Positions 1 to 10,827 of a stretch of 64,000 bases of DNA are shown in pieces; position 1 is the first letter of the stretch; each line of letters opens with the position of its first letter. Below the pieces are notes generated by a model that saw only the letters and a program-made list of their open reading frames with translations, had not been told where the DNA came from and ran no database searches. Both the position numbers and the translations under genes were made by a program. Origin of the DNA: Tremella fuciformis. Its lineage: Eukaryota > Basidiomycota > Tremellomycetes > Tremellales > Tremellaceae. The DNA is taken from NCBI GenBank assembly GCA_032768795.1, contig CP136491.1, positions 496,001-560,000 of the forward strand, in the 5' to 3' direction.

Positions 1-1738
1 CAGGCCATGATTGCCCTCGGCGGTGCCATCGGTACTGGTGAGTTGCGACCGAGGCGTGATGGCGCAAGGAATGTGGCGATGCGGAAAGTGGCGCTGACGA
101 AAAAGGTCTGTTCATCGGGTCCGGCGCCTCGCTCAGCTCGGGCGGTCCCGTCTCGCTCTGGCTCGCCTACACGTTCATGGCCGCCGCCGTGTACACCATG
201 GTCGTCGCCCTTGGCGAGATGGCCGCTCTTTTCCCCGTCTCGGGTGGCTTCACCCACTACGCCCACCGCTTCGTCGACCCCGCTCTCGGTTTCGCCCTCG
301 GCATCAACTACTGGTACTCGTACGCCATCACCATGCCGGTGGGCTGCACCTGGGTCGTATCTGGATTTTGCTGACCTGCAGACTGAAGTCGTGGCTGCCC
401 AGATCGTCATCTCGTACTGGGACACCAAGACGCCCGCGGCCGCCTACATCACCGTCATGCTCGTGCTCATCTTCGCCATCAACTTCTGGGGCGCGCGCGC
501 ATACGGCGAGGCCGAGTTCATCTTCTCCTCGATCAAAGTCATCACCATTGTCGGCCTGATCATCCTCGGCGTCGTGCTCATGTGCGGCGGCGGCCCCAAC
601 CATCACGCCCTCGGCTTCCACTACTGGAAGGAGGGCGCGTTCCACGGCATCTCGGTCGACGGCGGCGACACGACCGTCGACTCGAACTGGGGCAAGTTCC
701 TCGCCTTCTGGAACGTCTTCGTCCAGGCCGCCTTCTCCTTCCTCGGCACCGAGATCATCGCCACCACCCTCGGCGAGGCCGAAAACCCGCGCCGCGCTGT
801 CCCCCGCGCCATCCGCCGCGTCTTCTACCGTCTCGTGTTCTTCTACGTCGTTGGCATCTTCGTTATGTCGTGCATCGTCTCGTCCAACAACCCCGACCTC
901 CTCAGCGGCAGCGGGAACGGCAACTCGTCCCCCTGGGTGCTCGCCATCAAAGACGCCACCATCCCCGTCCTCCCGTCCATTGTCAACGCCGTCTTCCTCA
1001 TCTCCGCCTGGTCCGCCGGCAACTCGGACGTCTACGCCTCGTCGCGCACGCTGTATGGCATGGCCCTCGCCGGACAGCTCCCGCGCTTCATGCGCAAGTG
1101 CACCAAGCGCGGTCTTCCCATTTGGTGTGTTACCGCCACCTGCCTCCTCGGTTTCCTCGCGTACCTCAACACTGGTGGAGATGCCGCCGTGCAGGCGTTC
1201 AACTGGCTCTACAACATTTCGTCGATCACCGGTATCCTGACCTGGTGGTGAGTAACCTCCACTTCTTTTACCGTCCGTGCGCGCTGACCCCTATAGGACC
1301 ATCCTCTTCTCTTACCTCCGCTTCTACTACGGTATCCGCAAGCAGGGTCTCTCGCGCTCTGCCTTCCCCTTCATCGCCCCTCTGCAGCCCTACCTCTCAT
1401 GGGTCGGCCTGGTGTTCTTCACCCTTGTTCTGCTGTTCAACGGCTTCCCAGTCTTCCTCCGAGGTGTAAGTCCCTCTTTCTCTCTCCTCTCTTCATGGGC
1501 AGTGGCTGACTCGCCTCAGAACTGGTCAGTCAGCTCGTTCTTCGCCGCATACGTCACCATTCCCATCTACATCATCGCGTACTTGGGATGGAAGATCGCC
1601 AAGCGAACAAAGATGGTGCCTCTGGACCAGATCGACTTCGACACGGGCCGCAAGGAGCTCGATGAGATGGCCGAGCGCGATGCCGAGCGATACAAGGAGG
1701 ACACAATGTGGAAGCGGATCATGAGCGCTCTTTTCTGA
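1..1738 (+). CDS. Amino-acid permease (YAT/AAT family), 5' end cut by window
   Basis: This is a plasma-membrane amino-acid/proton symporter of the fungal YAT (GAP1-like) family. The visible exons are 1-37, 106-338, 382-1247, 1297-1465 and 1520-1738, giving 507 codons. The first exon opens in frame with QAMIALGGAIGTG, and splicing restores the TM1 signature GTGLFIGSG. The second junction gives AITMPTEVVAAQ, a family hallmark. Hydrophobic segments follow through the typical 12-TM layout. A charged cytosolic tail ends in WKRIMSALF. Full-length relatives have about 550-600 residues, so the N-terminal cytosolic tail lies outside the window. All four introns are 43-68 nt GT..AG. Substrate specificity cannot be told from sequence alone. 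It is convergent with ATP12. Confidence 0.93.
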
Positions 1739-2282
1739 GCGGGAGAGTTGTAAAAAGTTGCAAAGCGATTCAGAACAGAATCGACGGAATGATTACGCGA
1801 AGTTGTGGTGGAGGTGGACCGTGCGCGAGCCGCTCTTGCGAGCGGGCTCATGCATGGGGCTGCTTGCATGCGCTTCTCATGTCTTCATCTGACGAGAGTA
1901 CACATGCATAATACTGCTCTTGTTCACGACCACGCGGCCCGACGGAAAGAGAACAGGAGTGCGAGGAGGTGGGATAAGAGCGACGAGCGGAGGTGGAGGT
2001 GCCACGGATCCAGGTTTGCCACGCACACATTCTTAAAGCACTGACAGCACACTGAAACAAGCATCAACATCCACGCACGTCAGCTGACGAGATCAAGCCC
2101 GCGGCATGCATCGGCAAAGCAAGTGACTCTAAGCTCAGCCGGGTCGTGCCCCAGGCGCCATGGTATGACAGGTGTGATTCGCGACCTGCCTGCCTGGAAC
2201 CGCGCTATGCCTTGATCAACAAACAAGACACGCTCCCAAGCGCCCGCCGTATGTCCTGATAGTCGACATCATGGGCTGACGG
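1739..2282. other. Convergent intergenic region, permease/ATP12
   Basis: This 544-bp gap lies between two stop codons facing each other, so it should hold the two 3' UTRs. Around 1850-1910 there are several GCATGC/ATGCAT palindromes. I found no convincing gene, RNA or repeat. Confidence 0.5.
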
Positions 2283-3341
2283 TCATCCTTCATTCTGCCA
2301 CCCCCAACACCACTCACTATCTTCTACCTCGCCCCAGCGCGCGATCTGACTCCGCACCTCCACATGTGCCGCCTCGGCCGCCTCATTGGCCGACAGCTGC
2401 CCCTTGCACAACGCCAGCGCAATCACAAAGCTCTTTGACGCGTATGCCGCACGCTCAAAGGCTGCTCCGTCAGCCAAGTTTCCTCCGAATACGCAGCGAA
2501 GAAGAAGGTACAAACCTGCCAACTCCCAGATATCCATGCCCTTCACAACTGCTCTGAGCTTGGCCTCCACCTCGGCGCTCTGCTTGGCCGGCAGCAGTCC
2601 TTCTTGGACCTGCAGCTTGACTCCATAGCTCTTGTCGATCCACGCGAAGAGCGGGTCCCAGTGTTGCTTCTGCATCCGCACCAGCTCGTCTGGTCTGTCT
2701 TGGGGGAACCTGCGATGAGCCCGAATTCATGTGTCCAGCGTCGGCTAGCATGACCTACAAGATCGTGTCGGTCTCAAGATACCGCATGAGCGAGTCGATC
2801 ACGCCTTCTCGGATTTTGGGATCACCCAGTCCGTCAATTGCCCGGGAAGCGAGCGACGTCTGCCCTCAGCATCCCTCCCAGATATCGTAAAGCTTCGACT
2901 GACCACCGGAAGCGCATGCTGCTTCAGCACCTCGTCTTGGTTTTCCCATTCATTGGCGATGAGGAGCGCCAACAGTCGCCGATCTTTCGGCACGACGAGT
3001 TTGGTCCCACCCGGCGTCTTGAGATTCCGGTGGTCGAGCATGACGAGGTAGTCACCGTTCGGCTCCTCTTTGACATGTACAGTCTTCCAGAACCGCCGAA
3101 GAGTTATCTCAGCCCCTAGAATGTCAGCTGAGTCATGATATCTGCCTAGAAGCTGACGGTTGGTCTGGCTGAGTGCGGGGCCAGCCTTGACCTCGGCTCG
3201 TCGGAAGCTGGAGACAGTCAGGAGCCTCCGCCTTGCGTGCAGAGCCGCATGTGGCCGTGAAGCCCGCAGGAGAGGTCGGCAGCTTGCTGTGATGACGGAC
3301 CGACTACCGCTCGCCACGCTTGTCCGTAGTATAGAGGCCAT
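2283..3341 (-). CDS. ATP12: ATP synthase F1 assembly chaperone Atp12, mitochondrial
   Basis: Atp12 binds the unassembled F1 alpha subunit in the mitochondrial matrix and is needed to build F1-ATPase. The exons on the minus strand are 3341-3158, 3115-2904, 2859-2759 and 2709-2283, coding 307 residues. The N-terminus is basic and rich in S/R/A, as in a presequence. The spliced protein carries the family blocks TNRAEITLRRFWK, LPVTSLASRAIDGL, RYLETDTILF, and HWDPLFAWI near the C-terminal third. The start ATG at 3341 is the first in frame that leaves a presequence. The three introns are 42-49 nt. A 241-bp gap separates it from divergent UPF1. Confidence 0.93.
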
Positions 3342-3582
3342 CTTGCTCGGATTGCTGACACAAGTGTGCGAGCTGGACGAAATTGTAGCCTCTGGCATCA
3401 TCGATGGAAGTCTAGGGTGGAGGGCGCGGTCGGCGATCGCCGACTTGGTACGATTCGTCAATGGGCGAAACGACGAGCCAATATGCAGTCCTTTGACCTG
3501 TCTCTCGTCTCCTTGTACGTGACTGGCCGTCTCGAGACTCGCCAAGTCACTCCCGACCACAGCGAGACGAGGCAGTAGCGCG
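3342..3582. promoter_or_regulatory. Shared divergent promoter region, ATP12/UPF1
   Basis: This 241-bp interval lies between two start codons pointing away from each other, so it should carry both 5' UTRs and promoters. No TATA box is obvious, and no specific operator can be named. Confidence 0.4.
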
Positions 3583-6500
3583 ATGGACCCGTTTTCCAAT
3601 TTTGAAGGCGCGTCACAGGTCAGCGGTCCCAGCTCTATTGGGCGATTTGCCACTGATCATGCAGTACGGGGCGGATCAGGATGACACGACGTCCATGTAT
3701 TCGGGCATTGCCAATGGTGCACCGTCTCAGGCATCCTTCTCGACCCATAACCATACGAACGGACATGCGCACTCGGAGCTGGCAATGGGGCTACAGCACA
3801 TGTCGCTGAGCGGCCAAGCTGCGGCGCTCATGGATCCCGACGGAAGGGAGCTGGACGAGGTGCTCGACGAGGCGAGGGAGCAGCAGCCGCTGGGGTACGG
3901 CGTCGAGCATGCCTGCAGGTGAGCTGCACTCCAATCCCCTCAGGAACGAGCTCATTCGTCAGCTATTGCGGCATCCACAATCCGCAGTGCGTCGCGAAAT
4001 GCCTCACGTGCAACAAGTGGTTTTGCAATTCTCGGGGCAACACCTCGGCATCGCATATCGTCAACCACCTCGTCAAAGCCAAGCACAAGGAAGTCATCCT
4101 CCACAAAGACGGCCAGATGGGCGACCAGATCCTCGACTGCTACAACTGCGGCAACAGGAATGTCTTCATGCTTGGTTTCATCCCCGCCAAGACCGAGTCC
4201 GTCGTCATCTTGCTTTGTCGTCAGCCCTGCGCGGCTTTGACGAGCTCGAGAGACATCAACTGGGACACTGCCCAGTGGTCGTCCATCATTGATGACCGCC
4301 AGTTCCTCACGTGGATCACCAAAGTCCCGTCTGAAGCCGAGCAGCTGCGTGCGCGGCAGATCTCGATGGCTCAGATCGCAAAGCTTGAGGAGCTGTGGAG
4401 GGAAAACCCGAATGCTGGCCTGGAAGATGCCGAGGCTCAGGCGAACGAAGAGGAGATGCAGCCGATCCTGACGAGGTACGAGGACGCGTACCAGTACCAG
4501 AATATTTTCGGACCGCTCGTCAAGATTGAAGCCGACTACGATCGCAGGATGAAGGAGTCGCAGACCGAGAACGACATCACCATCCGCTGGGATATGGGTC
4601 TCAACCAGAAACGTCTCGCATGGTTCACGATGCCCAAGCTCGAGAGTGGGGAGGTCAGGCTGGTCGTCGGAGACGAGCTGCGGCTCAAGTTCGCCGGTGC
4701 GACTGCTGCAGTTGGCGGCATGAAAGGCTTGCAGGCCCTCGGCAGGAATGGGTGGGGGAACGATGAGCAGATCTGGGAAGGCGTCGGTAGTGTCATCAAG
4801 ACGCCCAACAGTGAGCTGACAGACGGCTGTTGGAGCACTAGCTTACATCCCAGACCTTTCAGACGAGATCTGCATCGAGCTGAGACGGAATGACGGGGTG
4901 CCCCTCGACTGCACGCATGGCTTCTCGGTCGACTTTGTGTGGAAGGCGACTAGCTTTGATCGCATGCAAATGGCCATGAAGACCTTTGCGGTGGACGAGA
5001 AGAGTGTCAGCGGCTATATTGTAAGCGGCTTTTGGCGATCATAGCTCTTGCTGATACGCAGTACCACAAACTCCTCGGTCACGAACTCGAGCCTCAAGTT
5101 CTCAGGACAACCGTAGGTGCTTTTGCGACCGTGACGCCCTCAGCTGACAAGACGCAGATGCCCAAGCGCTTCTCGGCGCCGAATCTCCCTGAGCTGAACC
5201 ACTCGCAGGTCGCTGCAGTCAAAGCCGTCTTGCAGAAACCGCTCAGCTTGATTCAAGGTCCTCCCGGTACGGGTAAAACTGTCACTTCGGCCTCAATTGT
5301 TTACCATCTGGCCAAGATGAACCCCGGGCAGGTGCTCGTGTGCGCTCCGTCCAACGTCGCCGTCGACCATCTTTGCGAGAAGATCCACCAGACCGGGCTT
5401 AAAGTCGTCCGAATCGCTGCCAAATCCAGGGAAGCGCTCGCCTCTGGTGTTGACTTTCTTGCTCTGCACAACCAGGTCGCCAAAGCAGATACTCACCCAG
5501 AGCTGCAGAAGCTGATCCAGCTGCGCAACGACCAGGGCGAACTGAGTCAGTCCGATGAGCGAAAATACAAATCCCTCGTCCGCGCTTGCGAGAAGGATAT
5601 CCTTGCAGCAGCCGATGTCATTTGCACGACCTGTGTCGGTGCTGGTGACCCTCGACTGAGCAGGATCAAATTCAGGACCGTCCTTATGGATGAAGCTACA
5701 CAGGCCGCCGAACCCGAGTGCATGATCCCGCTTGTCATGGGTTGCAAACAGGCCGTCCTGGTCGGCGATCATCAACAGCTTGGTCCCGTCATCATGAACA
5801 AGAAGGCCGCCCGAGCCGGTCTGCAGCAGTCACTGTTCGAGCGCCTTGTCGTCCTTGGCAACCGACCTATCCGGCTGCAAGTGCAGTACCGGATGCACCC
5901 CTGTCTGTCCGAGTTTCCCTCAAACATGTTCTACGAGGGTACATTGCAGAACGGTGTTACCGCTCCTGAGCGACTCAGGAAGAACGTCGATTTTCCCTGG
6001 CCCGTCAGCGACACGCCAATGTTCTTCCATCAGAACCTGGGAACAGAGGAGATCTCTTCGTCCGGCACATCTTTCCTCAATCGCACTGAAGCGTCCAACG
6101 TCGAGAAGATGGTCACCAAGTTCTTCAAATCTGGTGTTTTGCCCAGTCAGATCGGTGTCATCACCCCATACGAGGGCCAGAGGTCATACATTGCGACCTA
6201 CATGCAGTTACACGGCGCGCTCAAGAAGGAGTTGTATAAGGAGGTGGAAGTGGCGAGTGTGGATGCCTTCCAGGGACGAGAGAAGGATTACATTATTCTC
6301 AGTTGTGTGAGAAGCAATGAGCACCAGGGTATCGGATTCTTGAACGATCCGAGACGTCTCAACGTCGCTCTGACTCGAGCCAAGTATGGTGTGGTCATTC
6401 TAGGTAACCCGAAAGTGCTTTCAAAGGTAAGCGAATCTGAACTTACTGCGGGATCAGCTAACTTCCAGCACCCACTTTGGCTGTACCTGCTCACGCACTT

Positions 6501-7113
6501 CAAGGAGAAGAGCTGCTTTGTCGAAGGGCCATTGAGCAATCTGCAGCCGAGCATGATTCAGTTCTCCCGTCCCAAGAAGACTCTCGCCATGGCGCTCGAC
6601 CCCTTCCGCCGCAGAGAGGTCTCCGCCAACGAGTACCTCGACAAGACCACTATTCCAGGTCCGCAGACCGGCACTGCCGGCCGGTTCGACGCGGCTTACT
6701 ACCGCACACACGATCCGCTCGCCCACTCGTTGGCCGTGCCTCTCGCCCCTGATGCCCAGTCTGTCGTCTCGCAGGCTCTGACCTCTTTCCCGGCGTTCCC
6801 CGGCGGCAAGAAGTCGTACACGGGATATGCGAGCTCGATCATCTCGCAGCAGCCTCCGGACGACGCGAGCGTCATCAACGGCGCACATGGTGCGATCAAT
6901 GGCCAGAAAGGGATCTCATACTCTCAATACGATCGACTGCCCACCGGTGCACCTGGCATAGGCGGGATGCCTGCACACAAAAGGCGCCTGAGCATCGGCA
7001 GTATGGCTCCGAGTGACGCTCCGACCGCCTCGATGTACAATTACGCGTACAAGGCTGGCGACGATGACACGCAGTCGATCGCCCCCAGTCAAGCGGGCAT
7101 GACCGAGTTCTGA
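3583..7113 (+). CDS. UPF1: ATP-dependent RNA helicase UPF1 (nonsense-mediated decay)
   Basis: This is the SF1 helicase that drives nonsense-mediated mRNA decay in the cytoplasm. The exons are 3583-3618, 3665-3918, 3963-4810, 4854-5020, 5062-5112, 5158-6426 and 6469-7113, coding 1089 residues. The Cys/His-rich CH domain begins near residue 98 with [15 protein letters not shown] and continues with [10 protein letters not shown]. It is the platform for UPF2. Walker A GPPGTGKT lies near residue 486 and the Walker B variant DEATQAAEP near 630. Later motifs include [19 protein letters not shown] and [11 protein letters not shown]. The C-terminus is rich in S/T/Q with TQS and SQAGMTEF, like the phosphorylated SQ/TQ tail of UPF1. 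The 42-nt last intron keeps the frame open, so unspliced RNA would also read through. Confidence 0.97.
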
Positions 7114-7424
7114 GCGGACGCAGCCTACAATAGCTCGAGTCGGGAATCCTGTTATCCCAAGTGAGCGCGCAAAGACTCAGGTGTGCCAATCGCAGCTGGA
7201 TCTTGTCCCAGCATCAGGTCTGCGATGCTACGGCTCTTCTGCCCAAAAGCTGTTTGGTCGGCTGGCCGGACGAAGCATAGCGTCTTCAGGCAGATCGGAG
7301 CTGAGAGCATGCCATGCCTATGCAATACTCTGTATGCATGCATTGCGTGATGTCCCATCAAAGAAGATTGACAGCGCAATGCAATGCGTGACATCCCAAG
7401 ATAACAGCAAGCAATATCTATGCT
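7114..7424. other. Convergent intergenic region, UPF1/OAC1
   Basis: This 311-bp stretch between two converging stop codons probably holds the 3' UTRs. I see no further gene or repeat. Confidence 0.45.
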
Positions 7425-8776
7425 CTATGACGACTGCCACTTGTCCCGCAAACTCCTGTACTGTGTCATGATCAGCTGCTCGTCAGCCCCACCCTGGCAT
7501 GCTTGTGATACCTCACCTCGTTGGCGACAAGGGTGATGACCGTATGCGGGGCGATACGGAGGAAATGTGCCGTGGTGCCCTTGTACCACCCCGCGATACC
7601 CTCCGCCTTGAACGTCTTCCAGAGACAGTCTATGGGGTTGGTATAGAGCGCCCCGCGCACGCGGCCGGTGATCGGGTCCTTGACCGTATTTTGGTTGTAC
7701 ATCCGGGTCAGGACTGTATCTGCCGGCCTGTACGTCAGCGTCCAGCAAGGCGGGCGGGCCGAGAGCAGACACACTGCATGGCGGCACAGACGCAGATGCC
7801 CGAGACGGAGCTGGCGGCAAGGTAGGTACCAAACGAGTTCTCAGACCACCCCTGTTGTACCAACAGGCTCTTTCCGAGGTTGTACGACGGCAACTGCACA
7901 CTAGACCCCTGAAACAGCATCAGCATCGATCTTTCGCTCTGGACAGGAAAGAACGCGCCATGGCCGTACGGAGGATGGCGGCGTTGACGCCTCTCCATAG
8001 ACCCAACACCCCATCCGACTTCAAGATAGTACGCAAGGCATCAAACGAGCCGTTGTACTTGTGCTGCGCGCCGACGGGCAGAGCTGGCGAGTACGCCTGT
8101 ATACGTGCTTTGACAAGGAAGAGCGGCGAGCCCAATGCGGCTGTTGATCAGCTCCCGCCAGCAGAGAGGGCAAAGGCAGCTGACCGCCGATACAGCCTGT
8201 CAGTGCACCGGCTGTGAGTGCCGTCGAGACGAGACCGGCAGTGGGATCCCGGCCGATCGCTTTGTTCAACGTGCGCCGGATGGGCTCGTAGAACCCCAAC
8301 CGAGAGCCGTTGAGCAGTATCTGCCATCAGCGCCGTCGGGAATCAGTACAGTACGAGCAAGACGCACTTGGTAGCCGTACTGCCATCAGCATTTATGCTA
8401 CTCCATATAAAGCTCAACTCACAGCAGGGAATAATCCTCTTTGCAGCCCCCGGATCCCCTCGTGCCTCCACGTCTTGGCGAATACGTCCAAGACGTTCTT
8501 GTACACTCTCGGGGCGTTCGCGTCCGCCTTCTGCAGCTCGCCCTGCAGCTGCAACCGCGTCTTGCACACCTCGGGCATGTTCGCTGCCCATCAGCACCCC
8601 CTTCACCCTTTGATACCACCAAAGCACTCACACACCGTCACCGCAGCGCAGCCCGCGAGGCCGCCGCACATGAAGCTCTCCCAGAGGTTGAGCGGCGTGG
8701 CGACGACCTTGCTCGGGGTCGGCACGGGCGTCGAGACCGCCTTGGTGGGCATGGGCACCTGCACCGAGCTGGACAT
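7425..8776 (-). CDS. OAC1: Mitochondrial oxaloacetate-type carrier (Oac1/SLC25A34-35-like)
   Basis: This is an inner-membrane solute carrier of the SLC25 family and resembles yeast Oac1 (oxaloacetate/sulfate import). The eight minus-strand exons are 8776-8632, 8583-8423, 8379-8368, 8320-8185, 8140-7959, 7908-7775, 7727-7517 and 7475-7425, coding 343 residues. The three carrier repeats are visible: VTVSNMPEVCKTRLQLQGEL in a degenerate first repeat, GSPLFLVKARIQAYS in the second, and PADTVLTRMYNQ in the third. The third exon is only 12 nt and codes YGYQ. Intron 7909-7958 needs a GC donor (GCGCGT) to keep the frame and give RTAMGSSVQLPSYN. Substrate is inferred from family resemblance only. Confidence 0.9.
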
Positions 8777-9114
8777 GGCGCTTGAGCAGCAGGTATGAGG
8801 TGGCGAAAGAGAATGGGATGGGATGGGATTATGGGCGACCGGCGTCGAATTGGACTTTTCGGCCTGGCGGTCCGGCAATGAGACAATTTGTCACTGATCA
8901 CTTGGCAGTCCGAATTCGGAGGTGACTTTCCGCGAGTGTCCTCGTGTTTGATGCGTTTCCCGGGAGGATCTGGCCCTGGCTAGGTCGTGCGACACGCAGG
9001 CGTGCTACTGCAATATGGATTGGACTCTTGAAGTGACTTGTCGACGACGACTCGGCCAGTTTCCGGCCTCACCTCCGAACCATCTCTCCTCACGTGACCC
9101 ACCCTCTATCAAGC
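8777..9114. promoter_or_regulatory. Upstream region of OAC1
   Basis: This is 338 bp of GC-rich DNA upstream of the OAC1 start and before the MITE-like insertion. It includes a CACGTG hexamer (9091-9096), a possible bHLH site. No gene is seen. Confidence 0.35.
9104..9114. repeat. Target-site duplication, left copy
   Basis: CTCTATCAAGC here matches 9764-9774 exactly and brackets the MITE-like element. Confidence 0.7.
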
Positions 9115-9763
9115 GCGTGTATGATTTTACCGGCAACTAATACCATTTCACCGGCAACTTTGTAATACCTAACACCCCATCTAGCCAGCAACTTTCCTAA
9201 TATGTGTTATCCATGCGTGTGATTAGGAGGGTGATTGAAGCCTCTCTCAATGATTACTATGCATTGCTAATCGCTCGCAAAGAAGCAATACGAGCGCCGA
9301 TCGCTAACCTAATGTCATTAGCGATCAGCGATTAGCGATTAGCGAACGCGATTAGCGATCAGCGAATGCGATCAGAGATTAGCGATCGAGCCAAACACTG
9401 ATTAGAAAGCGTGATCCCTAACGTATTAGCCTTCCTATGGACGCTTTACTATTGATCGCATTTGAGTTTGTCCACTAATGACCGCTTGGCCCTTTCCTAA
9501 TGACCGCTTTCACTATTTCAGAGCTTCAAAGAGCTCTGTCCATGCACGAAGCGATCTGGTGTTCTGACAGCTTCTTATGCATATATGAGGTCCTAGCAAC
9601 AGCTTGACCGAGTCTCAGATGCATGCATGCAGTATTGAAAGAGTTGCTGGCTGGATGTATAAGAGTTGCTTTTCTAATGTAGCCGAATTGCGGATTAGAT
9701 GTCAGATTAGCTTGTAGCAAGTTGCCGGGCAAATGTAATTACTTGCCGGAATAATACAATTGG
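9115..9763. mobile_element. Non-autonomous DNA transposon (MITE; possibly Mutator-like)
   Basis: This interval is AT-richer than its surroundings, holds no sizeable ORF, and is flanked by a perfect 11-bp direct repeat CTCTATCAAGC at 9104-9114 and 9764-9774. Its ends are imperfect inverted repeats. The left end (about 9119-9165) contains ACCGGCAACT, CATTTCACCGGCAACTTTG and then AGCCAGCAACTTTC. The reverse complement of the right end (about 9715-9760) carries CCGGCAAGTAATTACATTTG and CCCGGCAACTTGC. The weaker CAGCCAGCAACTC block matches further in, near 9640-9655. Long TIRs with a duplication of this length recall Mutator-like elements (usually 8-11 bp). That family assignment is an inference. 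Confidence 0.72.
9298..9390. repeat. Short degenerate repeats of GCGATTA/GCGATCA
   Basis: Inside the MITE-like element, units such as GCGATTA, GCGATCA and GAGATTA follow one another in about ten imperfect copies. They probably arose by slippage within the element. Confidence 0.6.
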
Positions 9764-9774
9764 CTCTATCAAGC
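9764..9774. repeat. Target-site duplication, right copy
   Basis: This is the second copy of CTCTATCAAGC, directly after the right inverted end of the MITE-like element and 40 bp before the MED8 start codon. Confidence 0.7.
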
Positions 9775-9813
9775 AAGTCGCACCTCTTTTCATCACCTCA
9801 AACCTCACGCAAC

Positions 9814-10684
9814 ATGCAGGCGGCCAGACCAGCAGCCGCTCCCCCGCCTCAGCCGCCCACGACCCCAAATGTCCCCGTGTCGACGCTCCAGCAGCTCATA
9901 CCGCGGCTCACATCGACCATCAACGACATCGACACTTTCCGAACGGCCATCGGACAAGGACACCAAGATGGCACCATGCCAAGCTGGTATGCCGCTCTCC
10001 CATGCCTTCCACGGCTCGCTCATGCACAGGGACGTTCTGCTGCAACGCTACGGCATGCTGCTGGGTCGTGTCAGTGCCCTGCACGCATATATAGAGGCCC
10101 GGCCACCACCGCCTCCGGCCGGCGCACGGCCAGGCGCCCCTTCGAGCGCCGCCGGCGGTGAAGTGCCCAAGACCCAAGGATACTTTCTTCATCCGCTGCA
10201 TCCTCTGCCGGCAGATACGCCCGCCGGCTCTCTCGCGCCCGAGACGTTCTTCCAAGTGCTATCGACCCACACCAACCGCCCCCCACCAGAGCCCGATGCG
10301 CCAGGCGGAAGCGGTCGTCGAGGCGAGCTGCGAGCGATGGACGAGCGGCGTCTCGCAGCTGTAGAGGCAGACCTGCGGAAACGCGTGGAGCGGAGCCGTC
10401 AGCGCGCGAGGGCGGTCGTCGAGGAGCTCGAGAGACGGAGCGACGAGGTCGAGTGGGATATGCGGATACGGCCGGACGAGGCTGAAGATGACGACGAAGA
10501 AGAGGCGGACGAAGCAGCAACGAAAGTAGCAGCAACGGAGTCGAGCATTCAGGAGAGGACCGACGGCGACGTTGTGATTGTCGACAGAGCCTCGACGGAC
10601 CGCCCGCCAGATACCGCCAAAGCAAGGGCCGACTGGACACTCAACGACTTGGTGAAGCTCATCGACTCTGGCACTGTCCCTTGA
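9814..10684 (+). CDS. MED8: Mediator complex subunit 8-like protein
   Basis: This is a probable subunit of the Mediator head module, a nuclear coactivator of RNA polymerase II. The exons 9814-9986 and 10030-10684 code 275 residues. Splicing turns the local sequence into GTMPSWDVLLQRYGMLLGRV, which fits the Med8 helical pattern of a short helix, P-S-W and then a longer amphipathic helix. A proline/alanine-rich N-terminal leader precedes it, and a charged coiled-coil-like stretch (about residues 145-215) follows. The C-terminus LNDLVKLIDSGTVP resembles the closing helix of Med8. The call rests on motif pattern, since Med8 is poorly conserved. The MITE-like insertion ends just upstream and has replaced part of the promoter side. 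Confidence 0.72.
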
Positions 10685-10827
10685 TTGCAAATCACTGCAG
10701 CATGACCCCGGCATCCAGAATTCATCATGGCATATCCGTGTGCTCGTCAAACGAACCAGGCAATAGTCTATCCACCGCCATAGCAAACCATTATAGTCCC
10801 GATCACTACACCTTCGCGCCAAACCGC

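Noticed and set aside
582..1469. Long plus-strand ORF of 295 codons overlapping the permease
   Set aside because: It is a second frame of the permease exons, rich in Arg/Pro from GC-rich third positions. The permease frame has clear family motifs and this one has none.
4811..4841. A 31-nt intron in UPF1 ending at CACTAG
   Set aside because: The 43-nt alternative ending CCCAG (4811-4853) has normal length and gives [12 protein letters not shown], closer to the UPF1 family.
10071..10640. 189-codon minus-strand ORF opposite MED8
   Set aside because: Low-complexity Arg/Leu/Pro composition, no domain pattern, and exact overlap with the MED8 coding exon point to a shadow frame.
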